From Salvator merianae (Eukaryota > Chordata > Lepidosauria > Squamata > Teiidae), in contig QVOM02000034.1 in assembly GCA_003586115.2 (NCBI GenBank), positions 131,537,936-131,601,935 of the forward strand: a stretch of DNA of 64,000 bases, written 5' to 3'. Shown here piece by piece: positions 1 through 14,944 of this stretch. The notes beneath the pieces are model-generated. The model worked only from the letters and a program-made list of their open reading frames with translations, was not told the origin of the DNA and did not search any database. Numbering within the stretch: the stretch's first letter is position 1; the number at the start of each line of letters is the position of its first letter. A program made the position numbers and the translations under genes.

Positions 1-40
1 ACAATAAATAGTGCTCCCCAAAAAAGAATATATATTGAAA

Positions 41-97
41 AGAAAGGAAGGAAGGAAGGAAGGAAGGAAGGAAGGAAGGAAGGAAGGAAGAAAGGAA

Positions 98-151
<54 letters not shown>

Positions 152-153
152 AA
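41..153. repeat. (GGAA)n/(GAAA)n polypurine microsatellite
   Basis: A run of GGAA units changes into GAAA units over about 110 bases with few interruptions. It borders the left side of an L1 fragment that lies on the minus strand, but it is not that element's poly-A tail, since the purine-rich strand is the plus strand. Short open frames across it are low-complexity and not genes. Confidence 0.95.
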
Positions 154-244
154 CTACTATCCCACCACCACACTTCCAAACTACCCCTTGTGCACACTGG
201 TTGACAACTTTAGATTAATTCTTCCATCATCTTTCTCTTTCATT

Positions 245-830
245 TTAGCTGGACCAAAGAGTTAGTCTTATTATTTCTTCTCTCAATTCTTCCGGTGCTT
301 GGGGTCCCATTGCAAAATACAACAAATCTTTCCATTTTTCCTCAGTTTTAGAAAACAATTTCATACCTTGACTTTTAAATCTTATTTCCCGCATTTTATC
401 AAATCTATATTGTTCCATTAAATACTTGTACCAATTATCTAATGTCCATTTAGTACTTTCCCTCCAACCCAATACAGTTGTTGATTGCGCTGCAAGTATC
501 ATTTGAGCAAATAAATACTGTTTTTCCTCCCTTATTCTCCCTGATGTCACTTCAAAAAAAAAACCTAGCTCAGCTGATAAATTCAAGTTTAAATTTAAAA
601 TATCATTAATTTTATTCTGAATAACTCTCCAAAACAATTTTTATAATATCACATTCCCACCAAAGGTGGAAATATGTACCTCTCTGTCCACACCCATGCC
701 AGCATTGTGGTGACATCAAGGGTATCATATGTGCTAATTGTGCTGGTGTCCTGTACCATCTATAGAATATTTTAAGAACATTCTCTTGTACCCTATTATT
801 CTTTAAATCATTAATTTTCTTCATTTTTTG
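245..830 (-). mobile_element. L1 LINE fragment, C-terminal end of ORF2
   Basis: On the minus strand two overlapping frames encode the C-terminal part of an L1-type ORF2 protein. The upstream frame (824-612) carries the zinc-knuckle-like signature CWHGCGQRGTYFHLWWEC, typical of the end of L1 ORF2. The downstream frame (637-245) continues with FWRVIQNKI and then a divergent tail ending in a stop. The frame changes at about 620-640, so the copy is broken. No endonuclease or reverse transcriptase part is present, as expected for a 5'-truncated insertion. Family membership rests on the recognised motif. Confidence 0.8.
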
Positions 831-3094
831 CCCAACATTGTATTGTATTTTTCTTATATTTTTTACTTATATAAACATGTACTTATGTTCATATAAGTAC
901 TTATATAAATAAAATCTCATAAGAAAATATCAAAAATAATACTGCTGGATCAGAACAAAATTCTTAGTTTAGCTTCCAGTGTCTTCTAGTGGTTAACTAA
1001 ATGCTGATCTAAAGCCTTCTGGGAGGTGCAATCTGTGGCCCCTTTGAAGAGCTTTCCCCTGCAACTGATATTAAGAGATGCTACCGTTGATCCTTTAGAT
1101 GCAGTCAGATTTAGGAGCGGAGAAATGATTTCTTAATCTTTGTGCAAAGTGAAGAAAACCCAGCAGTAATTATGATGCACTGTTATTTGTTCCATATTTG
1201 TGGTCTATCTTGTTGATTGCCAAAGACTTTCTATTAGCTGCTTCTTTCTAGCAGCTTAATCTGTTCTTTAATAAAGAAAGGGACATTCTGTTTGTCTCCT
1301 AACAGCTTTATGCAAAAGCTTGTAAAAACGTCTTCACTGGCTAGATTTATATGTATTTAAGGATTTATATCCCACCCTTCACCTGAAAGCCACAACAATA
1401 AAAAGATAAGTTGCCATTACAGGCATAGGAGCAGAGCTTCTTTTGAACAAATACACCACATGGAAAACGTAAATGCTACTTTCATTTGGAAGATAGCTTC
1501 TAAAGTGGTTTTCCTTCTGGGACCAAGCCCAGGGCTTGACGATCCTGAAACCCTTCCTAGTTAATCAAACTCAGAAATCAGCCAAACCAGCTTACAAACA
1601 GCATTTCCCTTCCTCACACCACACATGTGGTTAAAAAAAGGGGTCCTTTCAAGAAGGAAGGTTTCTCCAGCTTGCTTATTCCTTGGCTTCTCTTGGAGTC
1701 TGTCAAGATGGAGCACGCCAGTTGTGATGATCTGTTCCTCATTTTGGAACTCTCACTATTCAGAAGCCAAAAGAGGATGCTAAGTTTATTCTACCCAGCC
1801 TCTTGAGCTGGAAAGGATTTGTGTCATAAGACCAGGCTTGGCTGCAATGATTGTTTTGAAAAGGAAGGCGGTACAGGACACAGGCTTGCTGAGCACTTAA
1901 TGTTGAGATGTGAGGACCAGATCAAACTGAGCATCCAGATAGCACAATATTCCTGAAGCATTTTCAATCAAGAAAAACACTTGTTGTTCCACTTGGGTAA
2001 TGTTCACATAAATAGTTGCTAGCACACCTTGAACTCTCTTCCCTCTCATCTTTTTCCAGCACACGTCATATAGTTTACCTCAACTTGTTCTAAGTAGCCC
2101 AGTCCATTTCCTCCCCTGCACAACAGAAACTCAATGCAATTGGCTGTCACTTGTTGGTTTTTCACCTGCTTTGTTTTTTGTTTTGTTTTTCAACAAAAAT
2201 CCAGCATCCCAAAATGTATCTGAGCAGCACACCAAAAACTTTAACCTGCTTTAGTGGAGAAAAGATGCTTCCCACTGGAGTTTATCCACTTTTCAGAAAA
2301 TCCACCTTTTTTGGAATAGAAGATGTAGAAGGAAAATGGTTTGTTACTTTGCTGGTGTGTTTTCTTTTCTGCATAGATTGACCAAAAGTGGATTAAAACT
2401 TAAGGCTGTGGTCACAGTTGTTAAATAAGAAGTCTTCAGGCCATCTCTGGCCATAAGGGATCACTCTTAGAAAGGGCATTCCAAATTGTATTCATATTAT
2501 CCCCTCCCATCTAGTACTTTCTTTTTTTCAGATTACCTCAGCACTGATTGCTGGGGAGGACTACACGGGGCGCTTCCTGTACTTTCCAGGATGAGCAGGG
2601 GAAGGGTTTTCTTTTACCCAGTCCAGTCAATTTCTGCTTGAGACTGGGGGGGGAGGAGTCCACCACAAAATCAGGCAGGGGTAGAAGAGGAACATATCTG
2701 TTGTTGACCCTTTTAAGCTGCAGTTCTTCTGTCTCCCTTTAATTTGCACTCAAAGCCTCAGAGGTTGCCTTAAGAGCCCTGGCTGTCTGTTTCTGCCCCA
2801 CCCCCTTGTATTCCACTCTGCTTTCCTTGGAAATGAGGAAATGTCTTTTCTGCTACATATCTCCTTTCATTCCTCCCAGGCTTGCTATCTCTTGTCTTGC
2901 CTCTTCTCTTGTTCTCAACTTCTTCAACTCTTTGTAGCAGGGAGGAAACAATTGCTACGTTTTTTTCTCTCTCTGGGCATGGTCATTTAATCAGTTTATA
3001 GACTGTCTTCATTTCTGACTGTACTGAGAAAATATTGCCTTTCTGTTATTTTTCTGAACTAAATTCCCCAAATTAGAACTATTTTACATTTGGA
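831..3094. other. non-coding stretch, nothing identified
   Basis: No coding exon, RNA gene or clear repeat boundary was recognised in these 2.2 kb. Short open frames near 2151 and 2548 have no recognisable protein character. I searched for the missing DDR2 signal-peptide exon (a hydrophobic start followed by a donor leaving one base) and did not find a convincing one. Confidence 0.5.
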
Positions 3095-4090
3095 TTAAGT
3101 GAGTTCTCAGTCCATTTCAGATCGTTAGCCTGTTTTACTTTGCAAAATGAGAATGTGCAAATAGACTGTTTTGAGAGGGTACATTTTGGATGTGCAGAGG
3201 GAGGGCTCCCCATTTCCTCCCATCCAATAACAGACTTTGTTGTGGACATTGTACTCAGGAGGGTATCACTGTTGGGGTGGGAAAAGAGAACAGCACCTGG
3301 CATATATTTCCTGGTTTCCGTCATGTTGTCCCATTTCATGCCTTCAAACTGTTTGGTTTTTTTACTGTTGGAATTTTTTCATAAAAGAGAACACACAGTG
3401 GAAGCTATCTTTTGTTTGTCTTGGGCAGCACCCTGTTCTACAGTTGGCTGGGCAGCACAGTCCACTCTCAAAACGCATGCCACCTCCTTTCTCTCCCATC
3501 CCTGCAAGGAGAAGGACACAATGTTTCCTTTCATTAAAGAAGATTTTCAGTGGCTCTAGGACAAACTGCACAGTGCAGCCTATCACTTTTCTTCGAGAAT
3601 GCTGGGGGTGGGAGTGCATGCTGGTTGCTATACATCTTGGCTGCACCTGTTTGGGGGTGCAGTCCTATAACAACAATGACCCACATCACCATCAACTTTG
3701 CCATCCTCACCACACAACTTCATTGTGGGACACATACCATTGTGGATGTCTTGGGAGGAGGGAGGGGGGAGCCCATTTGCTGACCACTAACTTCATCATC
3801 CTAGCTATTGATTCCCCCACATGTCCCCCTTTTTTTTACTGAGCTCTTCCCTTTTGCACGCTGCTTTGAAATGGCACAATTATGCAAAACTGCAATTACA
3901 AAGGAGAAGAAATTGAGATATGGCTTTCAAGAAGCTTCATTGTGTGGTAGATGTAGAATTGACTTTGTGCTTGGGTGGATACAGGCCGGAAGGGGGGAAG
4001 GAACAAATGGTGAATGACCATTAATGACACCAATGGAATCCATGTTCTGATGTGGCAGAGGGAAATATGGAGGGTGGAGTTTGGCCATGC
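3095..4090 (+). repeat. interspersed repeat family 1, copy A
   Basis: About 1 kb here matches, in inverted orientation, the stretch 17370-18710. Shared blocks include GTGCAGAGGGAGGGCTCCCC near 3193, the block around 3640-3660 on a cytosine-rich hexamer and TTTGGGGGTGCAGTCCT, and the block around 4031 with GGAATCCATGTTCTGA. The copies differ by substitutions and small indels, so this is an old dispersed element. Overlapping open frames on both strands differ between copies and are not considered genes. Family and class are unknown to me. Confidence 0.75.
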
Positions 4091-4680
4091 CATGCCATGC
4101 CCTTTCTTTCTTTTTTTTTGCAAACTGTTACCCTGCACTATTGGCAGGGGTTCCTTTCTTGTCTCTATTAATGCTAGGCTGCAGGGAATAGTTTATATAG
4201 CCTAATAGCTTTGATTCACATCCCAAACTTCATTCTGTATGTTTTGTGGGGGTATGTTTTGTGGGGGAAATAGAGAAGCTTCAGTGCTTGTATGGTAGGA
4301 ATTTTTTTAAAAAGTCAACCCTGTGTTAGGGAAGCACCTTGAGGAAGATGTGGGAAAAACAGGGGAAGATGTGGGAAAGAAATGGGAGAAGATGAAGGAA
4401 GCCTTACCATACCCAATCACAAATGAAGAAATAATTGATAGAGAAAGGGCCAATCAGCAGGAGGGAACAGGAAGAGCAAAAAAAGTGCAAGGAATGGGGG
4501 AAAAAAGCTGGCAGAGGTCTGAGAACTAAAGTGTAAATGGAAAAATAAGCATGGGTGAGCATTATTTTGTATCCGTGTGAACAAGCCAGCTGGGAACTCA
4601 GGCTTAATATGGGGAAAAATTGGATTATAGAAGACTGATGTGACTGTTGCCTAAATGTAGTAGGAACCTGACATGCCACC

Positions 4681-5640
4681 TACATAAGAGGAGCCCTGCT
4701 GGATCAGGCCACAGCCCATCTAGTCCAGCATTCTGTTCCACACAGTGGCCCACCAATTGCTTCTGGGCATCCTCAAGCAGAAGATAAAGGCAAAACCTTC
4801 ACCTGCTCTTGACTCCCCGCAATTGGTTTTACAGACATCCTGCCTGTCTTTCCAACCTGGAGGCAGTACCTAGGCATCCATTCTAGTAGCCATTGATACA
4901 CCTGACCTCCATGAATCTGTCCAATCCCTTCTTAAAGCTGTCGAGGCTGATGGCTGTCACCACCTCATCCAGTAATAAATTCCACAGAACGACGACCCTC
5001 TGGGTGAAAAAATACTTCCCCTTGTCAGTCCTAACTCTCCTACCCATCAGCTTCAGAGAATGCCTCCTGGTCCTAGTGTTGTGTGTGAGAGAAAAAAACT
5101 TCTCTTTATCCACCTTATCCATACCGTTCATGATTTTATATACGTCAATCAGGTCTCCTCTTAAACGCCGCTTTTCAAGGCTGAAGAGGCCAAGGCGTTG
5201 CAGTCTGATTTCATAAGGAAGGTGTTCCAGCCCCTTGATCATTCTGGTTGCCCTTTTCTGCACCTTCTCCAGTTCCACAATATCCTTTCTGAGGTGAGGT
5301 GACCAGAATTGTACACAATATTCCAAGTGTGGCCTCACCATAGATTTGTAAAGAGGCACAATGACACTTGCCAACTTGTTTTCTATTCCCTTCCTTATTA
5401 CCCCTAGCACTGAATTTCACTTTTTTCACTGCCGCTGCACACTGGGTTGACACCTTCATTGAGCTGTCTACCAGAACCCCAAGATCCTTTTCCTGGTCTA
5501 TCACAGAAAGTTTGGCCCCCATCAGTTTATAGGTATAATTGGGGTTCTTTGTCCCGATGTACATCACTTTGCACTTGCTAAGATTGAAGTGCATTTGCCA
5601 CTTCGTTGCCCACTCACCCAATGTCAGGAGATCCCTCTGG
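4681..5640 (-). mobile_element. CR1 LINE, 3' part (RT C-terminus and 3' UTR)
   Basis: The minus strand encodes the C-terminal region of a CR1 ORF2 protein: motifs KDLGVLVD, VRPHLEYCVQFW, LEKVQKRATRMIKG, FSLEKRRLRGDLI and LDSFKKGLDRFM are readable in order. The frame breaks near 5410, where the upstream part (5621-5411) continues in another frame. The 3' UTR runs left to about 4681 and ends in the squamate-type CR1 terminus, where CTGGATCAGGCC and the CTAGTCCAGCAT block are visible on the plus strand. It is 5'-truncated and dead. Confidence 0.92.
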
Positions 5641-8506
<2,866 letters not shown>

Positions 8507-9895
8507 TGAGGAGAAGGAGGCGATAATCACCCCGATAATTTCGGTTAGCAATTGTTGTTGGAGGGGGATTGACATTTCTATTGTTCTAATAACAGATTAT
8601 TATGAAGTGTTCTGCTTCTGTTCTCCATTAAGCCCGATTGTGACACCAAGAACAGCCTCCACCACCTCTGGAAAACAGGCTGCAGGCAAGATCAGGGCTT
8701 ATGCCAGTGCCAAACGCGTTTGGTAACAGAGTGATAATTTTAGAGCAGAAGAGTTTGTTGTGATGATCCCTATTATCTTGTTTCCAGGAAAGTCCAGAAT
8801 AACAAGTTTGTGGAGTACATGTAGGAATTCACAGTACAATACGCTATTTATGCAATCATGAAATATATGTTTCACACTGAACTCTTCTCCTGCATTGCAT
8901 GGGCAAATCCATTCCGTTTGCTTGGTGTTGATGCCAAAGATTGCTTTTGGCTTTGAAGGCAATGCTTTCTGACTTCTCGGTTAGGCTACAAAAGCTAATA
9001 TTCCCACAAGGCCTTGACCATGAGTATTAACCAGGTCTGACCCTCCTTAGCTTCTGACAACAGGCAAGATTAGTCAAGGTCAGCCTGGACAGTGAGGACA
9101 ATCAATGTTTAGTTTATAAAAAGTAGAGAGGTAACTTTTAGCTTTTAATTACAAACACAGTCTTGCAAGAAGTGTTATAACTCGTTTGGTTGTTCTTTCA
9201 TTCATTTTTGTATTCATACTATTTATGGTTCTATAGTGCTCAGGATGGTTTACAAAATATAATTAAAACTTACAAAATGTAAAAATTAAAATACATAGAT
9301 TAAGAACTCAAAGGGACTGTCCAGGAAGGGAAGAGTTAGGAAAGAGGTTTGCCTTACATCAGATGGAAGTTTATTCCACAAGTCTGCTACTATAGGGAAG
9401 GCTCTTGGGTAAGCAGAATTGTGAGCATCCCCACTGTAGACAACTTCAAATTCCAGCTTTGTTGGTATGGAGTAAGGCTGTGGTCTGACATAACAAAAGG
9501 GGCGACTTGAAGGCGCCTCATAGAGACAGTGTGTTCCCAAGTCTTCTCTAATCCACCTTTTCTAGCATAGAACATTTATGAGAAAGGGGAGGGGCAGACT
9601 GCCTTTGAACCACCTCAGAGATGGTTTTTTTGTGTGTGTCCGATCACAGCCTCAGGCAATCTTTCAGGTATTCCTGCAAAGAGGCACCTCCATCCCCTGC
9701 AAGGTCTGCTGGCCAATTTGCAGTTACTGATGGAGGGGGCACCTCTCGAACACTTCATTTGCTTATCTGTAGTCCTGCTTGAAGCTCACTGTATCTCTGT
9801 GTGAATTCTTCCTCTCAGGTGGAATTGATGCAACAGAGATACAGGTTTTCCATCTCTGTCGGAGCAAAATCATGGCTCCACATGGGGAAAGTTGT

Positions 9896-10186
9896 GGCCT
9901 TTTTCACATTAGGCCTGTGGAGTGGCTGGATTATTTCTGGACAGAGGATCTGCACCCTCTTCTGGGTGTTGCATGGCAGGGGGGCATAGCTGCATCCTCA
10001 TTGCACTGGATGCCAATTTGGATGTTTCCTTGGGAATCTGGGCTGACCATTTGCACTACAAATGCTGTTGGCCAGGAACGGGGCTAGTTCAGCATTTGTT
10101 GTGCAAATGGCTGCCACTGCACTCCAACCTTACCAGCCTGGTATGGTATTATTATACCATACCAGGCCAATAAATGTGAACAGGCG
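9896..10186. mobile_element. probable short TIR element (MITE-like)
   Basis: The left end reads GCCTTTTTCACATT (from 9897) and the right end, reverse-complemented, reads GCCTGTTCACATT (10174-10186), giving imperfect terminal inverted repeats about 290 bp apart. The interior shares GCACCCTCTTCTGGGTGT (9952-9969) with 52362-52379, showing it belongs to a dispersed family. A strong hairpin sits near its right end (10136-10167). No target-site duplication was clear and no transposase is encoded. Confidence 0.5.
10136..10167. repeat. perfect 14-bp hairpin with 4-nt loop
   Basis: GCCTGGTATGGTAT at 10136-10149 is exactly complementary to ATACCATACCAGGC at 10154-10167, with loop TATT. It lies inside the right part of the MITE-like element and is probably part of its structure. 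Confidence 0.9.
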
Positions 10187-11113
10187 CTACAGCCATGAAG
10201 AATTAGCTCCTAATGATGGTAGTTGAGATTTAGACTGAGAAATGGGAAGGACAAATTAAGTGTCTAATGGTTTGGTAGTAGCTCTCATGCAACTGCATAT
10301 GATAAAAGATAAACATATCTCTGGATATTAACCATGATGCTCTTTGCATAATTTATAGTTTGACCCTTATAATAAGCTGATGAGCCAACAGGTATCTACT
10401 CACTGACAAGATTTCAGTTTACAGTGCTCTCCTTGCTATGAAAATAAAAAAAACAACATGTAGCCAGATTGAAAATTTGATTTGATTTAGGTGAGTTTAC
10501 CTAAATGAAGGCTGCAGAACCAAATCCTTCAAATACGAAGTGGATGATATAGAATAAGAATAGGGGAGGTGGAAAACTACCCTTGAAATGCTCTTTCAAA
10601 ACCATCACTTTTCTCCATCGTTGGGGGGCAGCCCCATGTATTGGAGAGCAAAACACTTACATAACTGTGGTCACATGTAGCACAGGGCATGGTGCCTGCC
10701 TGTGATGGAGAATCCAACACTTGGATAACATTGCAGTAGAAAACCGAGCAGCTGTCCATTCATGAGGTGAAAAGCCCTGTATCCCCTGCAGCAGGAGGAT
10801 TGGTGGTCATGTGGAGCTGCACCTCATATCTGGTGGGAAGACTGCCCTGGACCCACTCATGTTTATGATGCTCTAGTGGCAACCCCTATCCTTTCTGATC
10901 ACTAGTCATAATGACTGAATGATGTGATTTGGAGTCCAACAACATTTGGAGGAGCACAGTTTTCCTATTTGTAACCCAAATGGAAAACTCCTGTTTTGGA
11001 AACCAAGAGGCACCATAACTATGTCTTGCAAACACCTTAATTTAAAGAAGAAACGTAGTTAATGTGGCTGCATGTTTTACCTGTTTACCTGCAGTAGCCT
11101 CCTCCTTTCTTAT

Positions 11114-11207
11114 TTTTATATATATATATATGTTTTCCCCTTTAGATACTTGATGGAAACACCAACCCATATGACATTGTCCTCAAAGATTTGTTTTTTT
11201 TATATAT
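11114..11207 (+). repeat. DDR2: tandem duplicate of splice acceptor and exon start (decoy)
   Basis: The 63 bases 11131-11193 are identical to 11225-11287, an offset of 94 bases. The copy contains the polypyrimidine tract, the TTTAG acceptor and the first 48 bases of the next DDR2 exon, followed by a T-rich and (TA)n tract. It lacks the rest of the exon and a donor. Splicing into this upstream acceptor would add 94 bases, shift the frame and meet TGA at 11245-11247. The (TA)n tracts flanking both copies probably mediated the duplication. Confidence 0.93.
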
Positions 11208-11239
11208 ATATATATGTATGTATATGTTTTCCCCTTTAG

Positions 11240-11387
11240 ATACTTGATGGAAACACCAACCCATATGACATTGTCCTCAAAGATTTGGAGCCACCCATTA
11301 TTGGTCAATTCATTCGCTTTATTCCTGTTACTGACCACTCCACAAATGTCTGTCTCAGGGTGGAACTGTATGGTTGTGTCTGGCTGG
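11240..11387 (+). CDS. DDR2: DDR2 coding exon: end of discoidin domain
   Basis: Encodes [37 protein letters not shown] and ELYGCVWL, the C-terminal part of the discoidin domain, with Cys177 and the closing Cys185. The acceptor CCCCTTTAG starts the exon in phase 0, and the donor GTAAGT follows one base of an Asp codon. The start at 11240, not 11146, is chosen because only this copy continues into the rest of the domain. The acceptor sequence is duplicated exactly 94 bases upstream, so both sites are equally strong locally. Confidence 0.97.
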
Positions 11388-11694
11388 GTAAGTACAATAG
11401 TCTATACATTACTCACCAGGATGGCCACTGTAAACAAAGTCTGAGAACAGTGGGGCTGTTTTGGAAGATTCTACACTGTATTGAGATACAAGTTCCTTTC
11501 TGGAAAGCTGAACCTTTGAGGGAACACTGGCTCCAAAACACTGAAACAGGAGATTATTGAGCACTGTTAGTCTATGAACATCTTCCTCTCACTCAATATG
11601 CCTGACCAATTTTGACTTTTTAAAATTGGTGCTCTTTTAAAAATAAAGTAATAAATGAGAAGTTAGAAAAAGTAGAGCGTGGTGTTTATAAATC

Positions 11695-11950
11695 CTGGCT
11701 GGGTGCCTGGATGCAGTGGGCAGCTGGATGAGAGCCAGTAAGCTGAAGTTGAACGCTAACAAGACAGAGGCCCTGTTGGTTTATGGATCCTGTGGGTTGC
11801 TTGTTCTGGATGAGTGGTGCTTTCTCTGAAGGAATAGAACTGCAGCCTAAAGGTTCTTCTTGAGCCATCATTGTTATTAGAGGCCCAGGTGGCTGCTGTG
11901 GCTTTGAGCACTCTTTACCAGCTTCATCTGGCAAGATACAGAAGACCAGT
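11695..11950 (+). mobile_element. non-LTR LINE fragment (L2- or Rex-like)
   Basis: The plus strand reads, with frame breaks, GWMRASKLKLNANKTEALLV, a pattern found after the catalytic motif in L2- and Rex-type reverse transcriptases. A degraded stretch resembling the following AQVAAVALSTLYQLHLAR region comes next. The element is short and dead. The exact clade is uncertain. Confidence 0.55.
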
Positions 11951-12098
11951 TCTGATTGAGAAAGAGTTCCTTCAGTACCTGTAAGACAGGCTTGTGTTTA
12001 CACTAGATCCTTGCATTGTCCAGCACGCCTGCTCTGGACTTCATAGGAAAGAAGGATAACATGGCCATAGTAATCCATGTAGTGGTGACCACATTATC

Positions 12099-12341
12099 GG
12101 ACAACTTTATGTAATCAACTCTGTGTACCCTTAAAACAAGTCCAGAAGTTGCAGACAACACAGTCAGACCTTGATTTAAGGGACAACTTTATGTAATCAA
12201 CTCTATGTACCCTTAAAACAAGTCCAGAAGTTGCAGACAACACAGTCAGACCTTGATTTAAGGGACAACTTTATGTAATCAACTCTGTGTACCCTTAAAA
12301 CAAGTCCAGAAGTTGCAGACAACACAGTCAGACCTTGATTT
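12099..12341 (+). repeat. three-copy 82-bp tandem repeat
   Basis: Units 12099-12180, 12181-12262 and 12263-12341 begin GGACAACTTTATGTAATCAA and end in CAGACCTTGATTTAAG. The third lacks the last three bases. The only difference seen among the copies is one base in CTGTGTACCC versus CTATGTACCC in unit 2, so the array expanded recently. It is intronic and encodes nothing evident. Confidence 0.95.
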
Positions 12342-13599
12342 GTTTCTATCAGTGCATTTTCACTATTGTATATCTGACGACTTGTGACCTACCTCAATTT
12401 ATTCACATCTGGAGCTTCAGTATTGCATGGTTTAGCTGCCAGTTGCCAGACAAAGTGGGCTGGAATGGCCTATTGCTCCTCCACTTTTGCATCTGAGGCC
12501 AAGGGAGGGTGAAAGTAGGGATGATCCAATTGTTAGGAATCAGCTGTATCATATAGATAGCTTTTTGCTTTCTCCCACAGCGCTAAAACACTTCCTGTGG
12601 AACTGTTTGTGCTTGTTATCCAGAGCACACTCCCCCCCCCCACAGGAAGTAAGTGAAGCAAAAAAGCTCTCCCCTCCCCCATTTGGTATTGGTACTGCAC
12701 CTATAGATCTATTGCTCCATCTCATCCACTTTTCACCTGTCCTCCTTGACTTACAATTAAGCATAGAAGAGGAGGTGTGCTTGCTTAAAGAAAAATACAT
12801 GCTCTACCCCCTCGAAAAGCAATTGCAATCACTGGGATGAGGAGGCAAAACAGGCTTGCCTTTGCTATGCCTGAAGAGCAGAGAAGATGGAAACAGGTAC
12901 ACAGTGTTTTAAAGAAAGCAAAACCCTGTCTTGATTTCTGTAATGTAGAAGAAAGAGACAGAAAGGGAGAAAAAGAAACTCTCAGCTTCTCATGTTATAG
13001 AAACAAAAAAAGCTGCCTGTTAATATGCATAGGAGTGGCACAACTGCACATTTGTGGTTCTACACAGGTCTGCAAAGAAAAGAAGCATTTTTCTTGCAAA
13101 AAGACAAAAAAGTAGGATGCTATCCCATGCATCACCCAATTATTGTCATTTAATGACCATAATATGACCCTCCAAAGCTGGCTCAGTCCATCAGTGTTCC
13201 AAGTGCTCATGGAGCACTGGGTAAAAATATGAAAAACTGGTATGCTTCACCTTGGTCAACTGCCATGACAGAATGCATCACTGCACAGACGAGAAAAATT
13301 CTTGGTCAAGATTCAGAACTTACCTTCTATTCAGTATGGCACAAGTTCTTGGACTTTGCTCCACATAGATCAGATTTTGCGGTTCCAAACCATAATCCAC
13401 TCAAATATGGGTTAGGAAAAAAGAATAATAGTTAATAAGCATTTTTAGGCACATTGCATTCTGTTGTATCTTTTGATTATTTTGTATATTTGTATAGTAT
13501 ATTTGTTCTCATGTTGTTCGTAACGTATATATTTTTACTTAAATATATTTTTTAAAAGTGCACATGTGTACATGCTTATGTGTGTATGTGATACATGTA

Positions 13600-13816
13600 C
13601 AGTGCCATGAAAAAGTATTTGCCCCCTTCCTGATTCCTTCTATTTTTGCATATTTGTCACATATTTGCATATTATATCATTTGAAAGATTTGTTTTGTGT
13701 TTACTCAGGTTGTCTTTGTCTCATATTAATTTTTGTTTGAAGATCTGAAACAATTGTGACAAAGGTGCAAAAACAGAAGAAATTAGGAAGGGAGCAAATA
13801 CGTTTTTACAACACTG
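13600..13816. mobile_element. Tc1/mariner-type MITE with TA target site
   Basis: A 217-bp element starts CAGTGCCATGAAAAAGTATT and ends in CACTG, with TA at both flanks (13598-13599 and 13817-13818). The first 60 or so bases are nearly complementary to the last 60: the left end contains TATTTGCCCCCTTCCTGATT and the right end, reverse-complemented, contains TATTTGCTCCCTTCCTAATT. It is a non-autonomous palindromic element with no transposase. TA duplication and terminal sequence point to the Tc1/mariner superfamily. I recall closely similar ends from fish and amphibian repeats. Confidence 0.85.
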
Positions 13817-14944
13817 TATATGTTTTCATGTGAGTCAGCCACAACTGGTATTATTAGTTGCAAGCTGAAAATTCAATTATTTCTAAATTTGGAGTGAATT
13901 TTTAGGGAATCGCTAAGTACGTTTCAGCTTGAACGAATTTTCCTATATATACATAATTCTGACACTGCAAATTTTTAAAATTTGAAATTGTGAAACGTGA
14001 AAAGATGAATTTTTATGGGTTCATGCCCTGAATAAGGTAGAAAGAACAGAAAAACAAACTCCTACTTGTTAGTACATATATTCTGGAAATGCTCAGAGAT
14101 ACATGTTCAAAAGAGATCTTTTCATAATGGCTTGGCATGGTCTCACAATTTCACTCAGTAATTGCATAAACAAGTCAAATCTGCAACAAAAAAGAACTTT
14201 GTATTTAACACATAACTTTTATTGTGGAGAACAGAGTCACTCTTTCTTGAGATAACAAAAGGTGTGCTTGCTTTTGGAAAAGACAGCAGAGAAGGGAGAG
14301 AGAATGAGAGGGGAATCTTCACAAAACACAATTTCAAAAACCCACAGCAGAAATGGAAGATGGAGCAGGCAATATTGTGAAACCAAAGGCTGACGTATGG
14401 AATGTTTTTAATAGAGAAGATTCAGAAAGAAGAATTTTCTTGTAAGATGAGGAGATTATCCTTACTAGCAGGAGAAACTTGACTAGTAACACTTTTGATA
14501 TGCAAAATACACTTGGGTACCATCCCCACAGTCTCCGTTCTGGGGATTTTCTTTTGTGAGGATGCAGCCCTTTTCTAGAAGGCTGCAGATCCCATTGCTT
14601 CCCCTGCACACAGTTGTCCCAACTTGTTCTTTATTTAAAAGCCAAGGGGAGGGGAGGGCTCGAGACCAGGACTGCCATTTCCTCTGCTCAGCTGCCTAAT
14701 TCAAAGTTGGTATCAGTTGTGAAGTGGGGAGTGGGAGAGACAGGTACAAGGATATCCATCTCCCTTTTGCACAGTTAATAGCAACTCAAGGGACAATTTA
14801 GATTGGGAAACTGTCTTTGGGGAGGCTTAGTGTTCCTCTGGACAGCATACTAAAAATCAGAGACATCACCTTGCTGACAGGGCTCTGTATAGTCAAAGCT
14901 GTGGTTTTCCAGGTAGTAATTTATGGCTGTTAAGAGTTGGGCCA

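Noticed and set aside
8699..8962. Minus-strand frame with CPC..H..C pattern resembling a LINE zinc-knuckle end
   Set aside because: The resemblance is weak and no adjoining reverse transcriptase sequence supports a family; noted only within the intron entry.
11146..11193. Second DDR2 exon
   Set aside because: It is only the first 48 bases of the real exon with no donor; reading through shifts the frame and stops at 11245-11247.
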